Below are positions 40,686 through 50,516 of a stretch of 64,000 nucleotides of DNA, in pieces. Both the position numbers and the translations under genes were made by a program. The notes below the pieces were generated by a model. That model was not told the DNA's origin and did no database searches. It saw only the letters and a list, made by a program, of their open reading frames with translations. This DNA is from an uncultured Caulobacter sp. (GTDB taxonomy: Bacteria; Pseudomonadota; Alphaproteobacteria; Caulobacterales; Caulobacteraceae): the NCBI RefSeq assembly GCF_947036865.1, contig NZ_CAMQSF010000015.1, positions 1 through 64,000 on the forward strand, given 5' to 3'. Position 1 is the first letter of the stretch; every line of letters starts with the position of its first letter.

Positions 40686-40849
40686 CGAAGCCCGCTCCGT
40701 GTTTTTAGATTCAGGGCCGCGAGGGTTAGGGGAAAGGCTCTTTCCCGGCAAGGGCGCCGGTTCGCGGCCAGGGCTTGCAATCAGCGTCACCGCGTCCAAA
40801 GTGCCCGCGATCCCGTATCGAAGCCATCCATTGCCTCTGGAGACGCGCG

Positions 40850-41389
40850 ATGAAGACCGTTCTTGCCGCCACCGCCGCCCTGGCCCTCGCGGCCGCCTCC
40901 CCCGCCTTCGCCGCCCTGAAGGTCGGCGACAAGGCGCCCGACTTCTCGGCCAAGGCCGCCCTGGCCGGCAAGGATTTCGACTTCAACCTGGCCAAGGCCC
41001 TGAAGAAGGGTCCGGTGGTGCTGTACTTCTTCCCCGCCGCCTACACCTCGGGCTGCACGGCCGAGGCCCACGAGTTCGCCGAGGCCACGCCGGAGTTCGA
41101 GAAGCTGGGCGCCACGGTGATCGGCGTCACCGCCGGCAATGTCGACCGGATCAAGGACTTCTCCAAGGAGCACTGCCGCGACAAGTTCGCGGTGGCCGCC
41201 GCCGACAAGGCGCTGATCAAGACCTATGACGTGGCGCTGATGGTGAAGCCGGACTGGTCGAACCGCACCTCGTACGTGATCGCCCCGGATCACAAGATCC
41301 TGCTCAGCTACACCGACGGCAACTTCCAGGGCCACGTCACCCAGACCATGGACGCGGTGAAGGCGTTCAAGGCCGGCAAGACGAAGTAG
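40850..41389 (+). CDS. Secreted peroxiredoxin (AhpC/TSA family)
   Basis: Signal peptide; FFPAAYTSGCTAEAHEF peroxidatic motif. Confidence 0.9.
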   Translation: MKTVLAATAALALAAASPAFAALKVGDKAPDFSAKAALAGKDFDFNLAKALKKGPVVLYFFPAAYTSGCTAEAHEFAEATPEFEKLGATVIGVTAGNVDRIKDFSKEHCRDKFAVAAADKALIKTYDVALMVKPDWSNRTSYVIAPDHKILLSYTDGNFQGHVTQTMDAVKAFKAGKTK

Positions 41390-41457
41390 CCAGCCTTTTG
41401 CGTTTTCGACCAGCCGCGCGGGTTGAGGCTCGCGCGCGCTGGCGCTCATGATCGGGC

Positions 41458-42561
41458 ATGACCGATCCTATCGACCTTGAGACCATCGCGCGGGGCGTCG
41501 CCATAGGCGCCTTCGCCGCGACCGGCATAGCCATGGCCGCCAGCCGCCGACTGACGCCCGCGCGCTGGACTGGTGTGGCTCTGTTCGTCTGCGCGGTGGC
41601 CCACGGGGTGGAGAGCGCCTATGGCGGACGCCACCCCTTCACCCTCCTCTGGGCCCTTTCGGTCTGCGCGCCAGGTGTGCTGTGGCTGTTCTGCGCGGTG
41701 CTGTTCGAGGACGAGCCCGCGATCCCGGCCTGGCGCTACGCGGCCCCGGCCGCCTGCCTGGCGCTGTGGGCGGCCGCCGTGGCCCTTCGCGACACCCCGG
41801 CGCGGATGCCGATCTGGCAAGCCTACGCCCTGCTTTCGGCCGGCCTGGTCGGCCACATCCTGCTGACCGCCTGGCGCGGCTGGCGCAGCGATCTGGTCGA
41901 CCAGCGGCGACGGCTGCGCGCCCCCCTCGCCGCCGCGGCCGCTGGCTATATGCTGATCCAGACCCTGTGCAATTTCGGCGTCCTGGGCCACCCGCCCCTG
42001 CCGCCGCTGATGCAGGCGCTAGTGATGGCGGGGCTGGGCCTTGGCTCGGCCCTGGCCTTCCTGCGCGCCGAACCGCTGTTGATGGCGGCGCCGGCCGGGC
42101 CCGCTCTTGATACAGCCAAGCCCATCGACACGCCTCTCGACCTCACCCCCGCCGACCGCCTGGTGCTGGCGCGCCTCGACAAGGCGATGAACGAGACCGA
42201 GGTCTGGCGCGGCGAGGACCTCTCGATCGGGACCCTGGCCGCCCTGGTCGGCGCGCCGGAACACCGGCTGCGCAAGCTGATCAACGGCACGCTGGGCCAC
42301 CGCAACTTCGCCGACTACGTCAATGGCCGGCGGATCGAGGCGGCCAAGATCGCGCTGGCCGATCCCGAACAGGCGCTGAAGTCGGTCTCGACCATCGCCT
42401 ACGAACTGGGCTTTGCTTCGCTCGGCCCGTTCAACCGCGCCTTCCGCGCCGCCGCCGGCGTCACGCCCACGGCTTGGCGGCAGCAGGCGACCCCGGCGCA
42501 TCCGCGCCTGAGGCTTATCGAAACCCGCGAAGGCGCGCCGAAATCGGGCAAGTCGGCGTGA
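41458..42561 (+). CDS. AraC family regulator with N-terminal membrane domain
   Basis: Multiple N-terminal hydrophobic helices; C-terminal FADYVNGRRIEAAKIAL...FASLGPFNRAFRAAAGVTPTAWR. Confidence 0.9.
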   Translation: MTDPIDLETIARGVAIGAFAATGIAMAASRRLTPARWTGVALFVCAVAHGVESAYGGRHPFTLLWALSVCAPGVLWLFCAVLFEDEPAIPAWRYAAPAACLALWAAAVALRDTPARMPIWQAYALLSAGLVGHILLTAWRGWRSDLVDQRRRLRAPLAAAAAGYMLIQTLCNFGVLGHPPLPPLMQALVMAGLGLGSALAFLRAEPLLMAAPAGPALDTAKPIDTPLDLTPADRLVLARLDKAMNETEVWRGEDLSIGTLAALVGAPEHRLRKLINGTLGHRNFADYVNGRRIEAAKIALADPEQALKSVSTIAYELGFASLGPFNRAFRAAAGVTPTAWRQQATPAHPRLRLIETREGAPKSGKSA

Positions 42562-42633
42562 TTTCACCTTCGGCGAGACGCGCGGAGGGCCCGTCCTATT
42601 CCTGACCGGGTCTCTTACCTCCAGGAGCCCCTC

Positions 42634-43443
42634 ATGCTCGACACCCTTCTCGCCTTCGCCCGACACTGGCTGGGCGGCATGCAGATCGACGTCACCCGCT
42701 ACGTGATCTTCTCGGTCGGCGTCTGGCTGACCCTGTGGGTCGTGCTGGCCGCGCCCCTGGCCGGACGCAAGATCCGCGACAGCCGCCCGCCGGCCCGCCA
42801 GTTGCTGATCGAGTTCCTGACGTCGATCCGCTCGATCGCGATCTTCTCGACGGTGGGTCTTCTGACCTTCGCCCTGTTCCGCGCCGGCTGGTTGCCCGGC
42901 CCCTTGATCGCCAAGAGCTGGGGACCGATGTGGTTCTGGACGAGCCTTGTCCTGATGATCGTCGCCCACGACGCCTGGTTCTACTGGACCCACCGGCTGA
43001 TCCACGACCGGCGGCTGTTCCGGACCTTCCACCGGCGGCATCACCGGTCGAACAATCCCTCGCCGTTCACGGCCTACAGCTTCGATCTGGGCGAGGCCTT
43101 GATCAACGGGATCTTCGTGCCGCTATGGATGATCCTGGTCCCGACCCAGTGGCCGGTCGTCGGGATCTTCATGCTGCACCAGATCGTCCGCAACACGATC
43201 GGCCACTCGGGCTACGAGCTGTTCCCCGCCCGCAAGGACGGCCGGCCGCTGATCCCGTTCCTGACCACCGTGACGCACCATGACCTGCATCACGCCCAGG
43301 CCGGCTGGAACTACGGCCTCTATTTCACCTGGTGGGACAAGCTGATGGGCACCGAGCACCCGGCGTATCTGGATCGCTTCGCGGCCGTCGTCGCGCGGAA
43401 GGACCGCAAGCTGGCCGCTACCAGTTCGCCTTCACCAGCTTGA
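42634..43443 (+). CDS. Sterol desaturase/fatty acid hydroxylase family protein
   Basis: His-box motifs HDAWFYWTHRLIHD, HRRHHRSNNPSPFTAYSF, TVTHHDLHHAQ. Confidence 0.92.
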   Translation: MLDTLLAFARHWLGGMQIDVTRYVIFSVGVWLTLWVVLAAPLAGRKIRDSRPPARQLLIEFLTSIRSIAIFSTVGLLTFALFRAGWLPGPLIAKSWGPMWFWTSLVLMIVAHDAWFYWTHRLIHDRRLFRTFHRRHHRSNNPSPFTAYSFDLGEALINGIFVPLWMILVPTQWPVVGIFMLHQIVRNTIGHSGYELFPARKDGRPLIPFLTTVTHHDLHHAQAGWNYGLYFTWWDKLMGTEHPAYLDRFAAVVARKDRKLAATSSPSPA

Positions 43444-44092
43444 CCATGGCGCGGGCGTCGCGGAGTCGCCACTCGTCGCGCGAGTCCATGCTTCGCGCGG
43501 CGGCGACCCGCACGCTGACCGTGACTTCGGCGGGCAGGTCGAAGGGGCGGGTCAGGGATAGATCCAGCCCCTCGTCCCCCGTCGAACCGCCGCCCAAGGC
43601 GATCGAGCCGATCGGCCGACCTTCCAGGGTCAGGGACGAGCGGAGGTTGGCGCGGGCCACGGGGGGCTTGCCGGCGATGGCGATCGGCTGGCTCGCGTCG
43701 ACGTCCATCGATAGGCGCACATAGCTGGCGCGCGGCGTCAGGCCAAAGCCGAACATCCGCGACATCGATGAGCGCAGCTTGGCCTCGCGCGCGTTCCACG
43801 ACGCGCCCAGCGCCAGCGAGCGCTGGCCCACGCGGTCCTCGTCGGGCTTTTCCAGCAGACGCAGGTCGAGGTCGTAGGTCGGGTTCTGGAGCGCGCCCGA
43901 CGACTTGGCCGTCAGGGTCACGCTCTCGGTGTCGGTGGAGAGATCCAGCGGCAGCGCCGCCGAATAGCCGGCGAAGCGGCCGTTCTTGGCCGAGACCGAC
44001 ATGGCCGGCTTCTGGACGAGCTCGGCGCGCGCGACCCCGCCCAGCGCCACGGCCGTCAGAATCCCGCAAGCAATCAGAGCGCCGCCCTTCAT
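43418..44092 (-). CDS. Secreted hypothetical protein
   Basis: Signal peptide MKGGALIACGILTAVALGGVARA; no family recognised. Confidence 0.65.
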   Translation of the reverse strand: MKGGALIACGILTAVALGGVARAELVQKPAMSVSAKNGRFAGYSAALPLDLSTDTESVTLTAKSSGALQNPTYDLDLRLLEKPDEDRVGQRSLALGASWNAREAKLRSSMSRMFGFGLTPRASYVRLSMDVDASQPIAIAGKPPVARANLRSSLTLEGRPIGSIALGGGSTGDEGLDLSLTRPFDLPAEVTVSVRVAAARSMDSRDEWRLRDARAMVKLVKANW

Positions 44093-44136
44093 CCCGGCCT
44101 TCCTACCATAAGCACATACAACGGCAAGACGGCCGA

Positions 44137-44643
44137 CTATTTGCCCAGCGCCTTGAGGCCCTCGAGCTTCTTGGTGAGCCTCTCGGTCATCTCGGCCTGC
44201 AGCTTCGGCGTGATCTCGGCCATCGCCTTGGTCGCCGCCGGACCCAGCTGAGGCATCTTGCGCAAGACCCGCTGGCCGATCGGGCTCTCATAGAAGTCCA
44301 CCAGCGCCTGGAGCTCGTCCTCCGTGTAGACCGCCGCATAGGCCGGGACGAGCTTCTCCATGATGTCGCTCATCAGGCCGCCGGCCAGGATCTCGTCCAT
44401 GGTCTCGATCATCGCGCCGCTTAGCTGCGAGCGCTGCTGCTCGGTCAGGCCCTTCTCCTGCGCCACGGCCATCTGGTATTCCTGGGCGACGATCGAGCGC
44501 ATGACCGGCGTCATGGTCTCCTCGATATGCATGGCCGCCACCATGCGGCGCGTCAGGGCGAGCGCCTTGGCCGAGGGCTCAGCGTGAGCGGTCGAGGCGA
44601 CCAAGGCGCACGCCAGCGCGAAGCACGTCAGGATCTTCCGCAT
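44137..44643 (-). CDS. DUF2059 domain secreted protein
   Basis: Signal peptide; YTEDELQALVDFYESPIGQRVLRKMP. Confidence 0.88.
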   Translation of the reverse strand: MRKILTCFALACALVASTAHAEPSAKALALTRRMVAAMHIEETMTPVMRSIVAQEYQMAVAQEKGLTEQQRSQLSGAMIETMDEILAGGLMSDIMEKLVPAYAAVYTEDELQALVDFYESPIGQRVLRKMPQLGPAATKAMAEITPKLQAEMTERLTKKLEGLKALGK

Positions 44644-44879
44644 CACCCCGTCTCCCATGAGCTGTCGCAAGCTTTACCGGGGCTCAACCTCAAGCGGCAA
44701 GACCAAAGCTTCCTTGCCTTTCGCCGCCGTCTCCTGTAGTAGCGCGCGTTCTCACGGAAGGCGGTCTTGCACGCACCCATCCGGGACCGGGGATTTCCCC
44801 GCTCGGCGCGCAGGATCCATCGTGGTCGACGGACTTCCGTCGTCGCCCGCGCCGCCTTCCACAACGGAAGAAGGAAAAC

Positions 44880-45248
44880 ATGGCATTCTACGAACACGTG
44901 GTCATCGCGCGGCAGGACATCTCGCCGCAACAGGCCGAAGCTCTGAACGAGCAACTCAAAGCCCTGATCGAAGAGAATGGCGGTCACATCGCCAAGATCG
45001 AGTACTGGGGCCTGCGTAACCTCACCTACCGCATCAAGAAGAACCGCAAGGGCCACTACTCCCTGCTCGCGATCGACGCCCCGGCGCCGGCCGTGAAGGA
45101 AATGGAGCGCCAGCTGCTCATCAACGAAGATGTGCTGCGCTTCATGACCATCCGCGTGGAAGAGCTGGACCTCGAGCTGTCGCCGGTGCTGGCCCGTCGC
45201 GATCGCGGCGACCGCCCCGAGCGTCCGCGCGACGAGTTCGCGGCGTAA
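44880..45248 (+). CDS. rpsF: 30S ribosomal protein S6
   Basis: [44 protein letters not shown]. Confidence 0.98.
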   Translation: MAFYEHVVIARQDISPQQAEALNEQLKALIEENGGHIAKIEYWGLRNLTYRIKKNRKGHYSLLAIDAPAPAVKEMERQLLINEDVLRFMTIRVEELDLELSPVLARRDRGDRPERPRDEFAA

Positions 45249-45263
45249 GGGAGAAGAGAGATC

Positions 45264-45539
45264 ATGACCGATACGACTGCTCCCGAAGCCGGCGCGCCGG
45301 CCGCCGCCGGCGGCGCCCGCCGCCCGTTCTTCCGCCGCCGCAAGGTGTGCCCGTTCTCGGGCGCCAACGCGCCGAAGATCGACTACAAGGACGTCAAGCT
45401 CCTGCAGCGCTACGTTTCCGAGCGCGGCAAGATCGTGCCGTCGCGCATCACCGCGGTGTCGGCCAAGAAGCAACGCGAACTGGCCAAGGCCATCAAGCGC
45501 GCCCGCTTCCTGGCTCTGCTCCCCTACGTCGTGAAGTAA
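45264..45539 (+). CDS. rpsR: 30S ribosomal protein S18
   Basis: [51 protein letters not shown]. Confidence 0.98.
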   Translation: MTDTTAPEAGAPAAAGGARRPFFRRRKVCPFSGANAPKIDYKDVKLLQRYVSERGKIVPSRITAVSAKKQRELAKAIKRARFLALLPYVVK

Positions 45540-45552
45540 GGGAGACGCCACG

Positions 45553-46137
45553 ATGAAAGTCATTCTGCTCGAACGCGTTGAAGGCACCGGCGTCCTCGGC
45601 GACGTGGTCACGGTGAAGGACGGCTTCGCCCGTAACTTCCTGCTGCCGCGCCACAAGGCCCTGCGCGCCACCAAGGCGAACCTGGACGCCTTCGACGCTC
45701 AGCGCGCTGAGATCGAAGCCCGCAACGTCAAGAACCGCGAAGCCGCCGCCAAGAACGGCGAGTCGCTGGACGGCACGCAATACGTCCTGATCCGTCAGGC
45801 CGGCGAAAGCGGCCAGCTGTACGGTTCGGTCGCCGGTCGCGACGTCGCCGACGCCATCAAGGCCGAAGGCGGCAAGGTCGACCGTTCGATGGTCGTCCTG
45901 GACAAGCCGATCAAGACGCTCGGCGTCCACGAAGTGAAGGTGAAGCTGCACGCCGAAGTGACCATCACGGTCACCCTCAACATCGCGCGCAGCCAGGACG
46001 AAGCCGAACGCCAAGCGCGCGGCGAGAACGTCATCGCCTCGCAGTTCGAGGAAGAGCGTCTGGCCGAGGCCGAAGCCGCCCAGGACCTCCTGGAAGGCGG
46101 CGCCGGCTCGCAGGAAGGCGACTACGCCGAAGCCTGA
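45553..46137 (+). CDS. rplI: 50S ribosomal protein L9
   Basis: MKVILLERVEGTGVLGDVVTVKDGFARNFLLPRHKAL. Confidence 0.98.
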   Translation: MKVILLERVEGTGVLGDVVTVKDGFARNFLLPRHKALRATKANLDAFDAQRAEIEARNVKNREAAAKNGESLDGTQYVLIRQAGESGQLYGSVAGRDVADAIKAEGGKVDRSMVVLDKPIKTLGVHEVKVKLHAEVTITVTLNIARSQDEAERQARGENVIASQFEEERLAEAEAAQDLLEGGAGSQEGDYAEA

Positions 46138-46166
46138 TCCCGTCAGGGACCTTACGGTTTCCAGAG

Positions 46167-46197
46167 AACGGCGCGGAGCGATCCGCGCCGTTTTTTT
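46167..46197 (+). terminator. Rho-independent terminator after rpsF-rpsR-rplI
   Basis: 11-bp perfect stem AACGGCGCGGA/TCCGCGCCGTT, GCGA loop, then T tract. Confidence 0.93.
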
Positions 46198-46332
46198 CTG
46201 CATCGCTGCTATAGAAATGCTCAGCTTGTAGGTTTTGTGACGAGCGCCCATGTAACGGTCGGGGGCGCTGAAGACCCCCGCCCCGGGGCCGCGCGCACGT
46301 GTCGTCGCCCTGGTCACAACAGGGGATTTCGC

Positions 46333-48735
46333 ATGAACTACAAGAGCTTGCTTCTGGCCGCGGCATCGCTGACGGCCTTTTCCGCCACGGCCCACGCCCA
46401 GACGGCGCCGGCTGGCGACACCACCGCGGTCGAACAGGTGGTCGTCACCGGCACCCGCGTGGCGCGCTCGCGCCTCGAAACCGTTTCGCCGGTCGACGTG
46501 GTCGACAGCAAGTCGCTGACCCGCCAGGGCACGCCGGAACTGGCCCAGGCCCTGGCCAATCTGGCGCCGTCGATCGACTTCCCGCGCCCGGCCGTGACCG
46601 ACGGCACCGACTCGGTGCGTCCGGCGACCCTGCGCGGCCTGGCTCCCGACCAGACCCTGGTCCTGCTGAACGGCCACCGCGCCCACACCTCGGCGCTGGT
46701 CAACATCAACGGCTCGATCGGCCGCGGCTCGGCGCCGTTCGACCTGAACACCATTCCGACGGCGGCCCTGTCCAGCGTCGAGATCCTGCGCGAAGGCGCG
46801 GCGGCTCAGTACGGCTCGGACGCCATCGCCGGCGTCATCAACCTGCGCCTTCGTGAAGCCAGCAGCGGCGGCGGCGCGACCGCCACCTACGGCGTCTACA
46901 ACACCAAGGTGAAGACCACCCGCAATCCCGACGGCCGCACGGCGCACGACGGCCCGGTCTACAGCGCCTCGGTCTGGCAAGGCTTCGCGCTGCCCAACGA
47001 CGGCTTCCTGACCGTGACGGGCGAGTATTCGTACCGCAACCCGACCAACCGCGCCGACCTCGACCCGCGCGTCACGCCCAACAAGGTCACGGGCATCTTC
47101 GGCGACCCCCAGGTCGAGACCAAGACGCTTTACGCCAACTTCGGCCTGCCGCTGAACGACTCCTGGAAGCTGTACGGCCTGGCCGGCTACCAGAACCGCA
47201 AGGGCGAGAGCGCCGCCTTCCCGCGCCTGGCCGACAACGCCAACAACTACACATCCGTCTACCCGAACGGCTACGTGCCGAAGATCACCACCGACATCGA
47301 CGACTACAACCTGGCGCTCGGCGCCAAGGGCGATGTGGCCGGCTTCACGGTCGACGCTTCGGTGAACTACGGGAACAACAAGGTCGCCTACGGCACCATC
47401 AACTCCCTCAACGCCTCGCTCGGCCCGAGCTCGCCGACCGCGTTCAAGGACGGGTCGATGCAGTACGGCCAGTGGGTGGCGAGCCTCGACTTCACCCGCC
47501 CGCTCGAGCTGTTCCATTTCGCCAAGCCCAGCACCCTGGCCTTCGGCGCCGAGTACCGTGACGAGAGCTACAGGATCCGGGCTGGCGAGACGGCCTCCTG
47601 GACCAATGGCGGCAACGGCAAGGGCGCGGGCGCGCAGGGCTTCCCGGGCTTCCGGCCGTCCAACGAGGTGGACGTCGGCCGGAATTCCAAGAGCCTCTAC
47701 GCCGACCTGGACAACCAGATCACCGACAAGTTCGACGTCGATCTGGCCGTCCGCTACGAGGACTATTCGGACTTCGGCTCGACCACGACCGGCAAGATCG
47801 CCGCGCGCTATGACCTGACCGACAGCTTCGCCATCCGCGGGGCCTATTCGTCGGGCTTCCGCGCCCCGGCCCTGCAGCAGCAGTATTTCACCACCACCTC
47901 GATCAACATCATCGGCGGGGCGGCGGTGGACGTCGGCACCTTCCCGGCCACCAGCGCCACGGCCAGCGCCCTGGGCGCCAAGCCGCTGGAGCCGGAAAAG
48001 TCCAAGAACTACTCGCTGGGCGCGGTCTTCCACAAAGGTCCGTTCGAGCTGACGGTGGACGCCTACCAGATCGATCTGAACAACCGGATCGTTCTGTCGG
48101 AGAACATCCAGGGCTCGGCCACCGGCACGGCGACCCAGCAGGCGATCTACCGTCTGCTGCAGCCGTTCGGCGTGACCACGGCGCGGTTCTTCATCAATGG
48201 CGTCGACACCAAGACCAAGGGCGTCGACGTCGTCGGCCGCTACCGCCTGGACAGCGAGGCGGCCGGCCGCTTCGACTTCACTCTGGCGGCGAACTTCAAC
48301 GACACCAAGGTCGAGCGCGTGCCCACCACCAGCACGATCTCGTCCCTGCCCGTCCCTCCAGCCCTGTTCTCGCGCGTCAATGTCGCGATCTTCGAGCAAG
48401 GCACGCCGGACAAGAAGTTCGTGGCCAGCAGCGATTGGTCGAAGGGTCCCTTCAGCGCCACCCTGAAGGGCGCCTATTACGGCTCGGTGCTGGTTCCGAA
48501 CTCGAACCAGACGCTGGACTACCGCACCGGCGCCAAGTCGATCTGGGATCTCGAGGGCCGCTACGCGTTCGCCCGGAACGTCACCTGGGCGGTGGGCGTC
48601 AGCAACCTGTTCGACACCTATCCGAACAAGGCGCCGGCGGCGGTGAACACGACCGGCGTCACCGCCTTCTCGAGCTTCTCGCCGTTCGGCTTCAACGGCC
48701 GGTTCCTCTACACGCGTCTGGCCTACAACTGGTAG
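46333..48735 (+). CDS. TonB-dependent outer membrane receptor
   Basis: Signal peptide, plug VEQVVVTGTRVARSRLETVSPVDVVD, ILREGAAAQYGSDAIAGVINLRL, C-terminal aromatic strand FLYTRLAYNW. Confidence 0.95.
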   Translation: MNYKSLLLAAASLTAFSATAHAQTAPAGDTTAVEQVVVTGTRVARSRLETVSPVDVVDSKSLTRQGTPELAQALANLAPSIDFPRPAVTDGTDSVRPATLRGLAPDQTLVLLNGHRAHTSALVNINGSIGRGSAPFDLNTIPTAALSSVEILREGAAAQYGSDAIAGVINLRLREASSGGGATATYGVYNTKVKTTRNPDGRTAHDGPVYSASVWQGFALPNDGFLTVTGEYSYRNPTNRADLDPRVTPNKVTGIFGDPQVETKTLYANFGLPLNDSWKLYGLAGYQNRKGESAAFPRLADNANNYTSVYPNGYVPKITTDIDDYNLALGAKGDVAGFTVDASVNYGNNKVAYGTINSLNASLGPSSPTAFKDGSMQYGQWVASLDFTRPLELFHFAKPSTLAFGAEYRDESYRIRAGETASWTNGGNGKGAGAQGFPGFRPSNEVDVGRNSKSLYADLDNQITDKFDVDLAVRYEDYSDFGSTTTGKIAARYDLTDSFAIRGAYSSGFRAPALQQQYFTTTSINIIGGAAVDVGTFPATSATASALGAKPLEPEKSKNYSLGAVFHKGPFELTVDAYQIDLNNRIVLSENIQGSATGTATQQAIYRLLQPFGVTTARFFINGVDTKTKGVDVVGRYRLDSEAAGRFDFTLAANFNDTKVERVPTTSTISSLPVPPALFSRVNVAIFEQGTPDKKFVASSDWSKGPFSATLKGAYYGSVLVPNSNQTLDYRTGAKSIWDLEGRYAFARNVTWAVGVSNLFDTYPNKAPAAVNTTGVTAFSSFSPFGFNGRFLYTRLAYNW

Positions 48736-48765
48736 GACCGCGGACGAAAACCACGTGAAAAGCGG

Positions 48766-48794
48766 GGGCCCGGAGCACAACTCCGGGCCCTTTT
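48766..48794 (+). terminator. Rho-independent terminator after TonB receptor
   Basis: GGGCCCGGAG-CACAA-CTCCGGGCCC-TTTT. Confidence 0.9.
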
Positions 48795-48928
48795 GCGTCA
48801 GAAGCGGACGCAGGCAGGCGCCCCGGCGCTTGCGCGCGGCGGCGGCGAGAACATACACAGAATATCCCCGTTCATCTGACCCCCGCGTTGATCTGACCCA
48901 AGCCTCCGCCCGCCCGTCGCGTTAACTT

Positions 48929-50452
48929 ATGCCGATGTCCCTCGTACCCGCGCTCGATCTGATTTCGCCTGCCCCTCCCGAGCCCACGATCAACGTGGCG
49001 CCGCACAACATGGAGGCCGAACAGGCCCTGCTCGGCATCCTGCTGTACGACAACGCCGCCTATGAGCGGCTGAGCGACAACCTGCAGGCCCGCTGCTTCT
49101 ACGAGCCCTTCCACCAGCGCCTGTTCCAGGCGATCGAGACCCACGTCCGCAAGGGCCAGCTGGCCGAGCCGATCCTGCTGGCCGACGAGTTCAAGAAGGA
49201 CCCCGCGTTCGAGGAGCTGGGCGGCCTGCGCTACCTGGCCGACCTCGTCGACCGCGCGCCGCCGGCGGCCAATGTCGGCGACTACGCCCGGGTGATCTTT
49301 GATCTGTCGCTGCGCCGCGAACTGATCCGCATCGGCGGCGACATCGCCACTGCGGCCCAGGGCGGCGGCGACGAGAAGCGCGCCGCCCGCGACCAGATCG
49401 AGGCCGCCGAACAGCAGCTCTACAGCCTGGCCGAAAGCGGCGCGGCCTCGTCGGGCTTCGTCTCGTTCGGCGACGCCCTGCGCGGCGCGGTCGAGATGAC
49501 CGCCGAGGCCTACAGCCGCGACGGCGGCATGTCGGGCGTGGCCACCGACCTGATCGACCTCGACCAGAAGATCGGCGGCCTGCACCCCTCCGACCTGATC
49601 GTCCTGGCCGGCCGCCCGTCGATGGGCAAGACCGCCCTGGCGACGAACATCGCCTTCAACATCGCCAAGAAGTACGCCTACGAGATCCAGCCGGACGGCA
49701 CGAAGAAGACCGTCCAGGGCGGCGTGGTGGCCTTCTACTCGCTGGAAATGAGCGCCGAGCAGCTGGCCCTGCGTATGCTGGCCGACGCCTCGGGCGTGTC
49801 GGGCGACCGCCTCCGCAAGGGCGAGATCGACGCCAGCGAGTTCGGCCGGGTGCGCGACGCGGCCATGGAGCTGCAGGAAGCGCCGCTCTATATCGACGCC
49901 ACCGGCGGCATCTCGATCGCCAAGCTGACCGCCCGCGCGCGTCGCCTGAAGCGGCAGGTGGGCTTGGACCTGATCGTTGTCGACTACCTGCAGCTGGTCA
50001 CCGGCTCCGACCTCGGGGCCAACGCCAACCGCGTGCAGGAGGTCTCGCAGATCACCATGGGGCTGAAGGCCCTGGCCAAGGAGCTCTCCTGCCCGGTCAT
50101 CGCGCTGTCGCAGCTGTCGCGTCAGGTTGAAGCCCGCGAGGACAAGCGGCCGCAGCTGTCGGACCTTCGCGAGTCCGGCTCGATCGAGCAGGACGCCGAC
50201 ATGGTGTGGTTCGTCTATCGCGAGGCCTACTATGTGGGCCGCGCCGAGCCGCGCGAGGGCACGCCCGAGCACCTGACCTGGCAGGAGGAGATGGATCGCC
50301 TGCAGGGCCTGGCCGAGGTGATCATCGCCAAGCAGCGCCACGGCCCGATCGGCACCGTGCGCCTGTCGTTCAACAGCGACACCACCCGCTTCGGCAACCT
50401 GGCCAAGGACCACTATTTCGCCCAGGCGCGGAACATTCCGTCCAGCGAGTGA
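48929..50452 (+). CDS. dnaB: Replicative DNA helicase
   Basis: PHNMEAEQALLGILLYDN, LIVLAGRPSMGKTALATNIA, SDLRESGSIEQDADMVWFVYREAYY. Confidence 0.97.
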   Translation: MPMSLVPALDLISPAPPEPTINVAPHNMEAEQALLGILLYDNAAYERLSDNLQARCFYEPFHQRLFQAIETHVRKGQLAEPILLADEFKKDPAFEELGGLRYLADLVDRAPPAANVGDYARVIFDLSLRRELIRIGGDIATAAQGGGDEKRAARDQIEAAEQQLYSLAESGAASSGFVSFGDALRGAVEMTAEAYSRDGGMSGVATDLIDLDQKIGGLHPSDLIVLAGRPSMGKTALATNIAFNIAKKYAYEIQPDGTKKTVQGGVVAFYSLEMSAEQLALRMLADASGVSGDRLRKGEIDASEFGRVRDAAMELQEAPLYIDATGGISIAKLTARARRLKRQVGLDLIVVDYLQLVTGSDLGANANRVQEVSQITMGLKALAKELSCPVIALSQLSRQVEAREDKRPQLSDLRESGSIEQDADMVWFVYREAYYVGRAEPREGTPEHLTWQEEMDRLQGLAEVIIAKQRHGPIGTVRLSFNSDTTRFGNLAKDHYFAQARNIPSSE

Positions 50453-50516
50453 AGGCGGCGTTCGGGGAGCGGCGCTTGGCCCTGGTCCTCTGAAACCAAA
50501 CAGCCTCATCATCGAG

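Noticed and set aside
45493-48858. 1121-aa minus-strand ORF
   Set aside because: Antisense to rplI and the TonB-dependent receptor; Val/Arg/Gly-rich with no recognisable domain.
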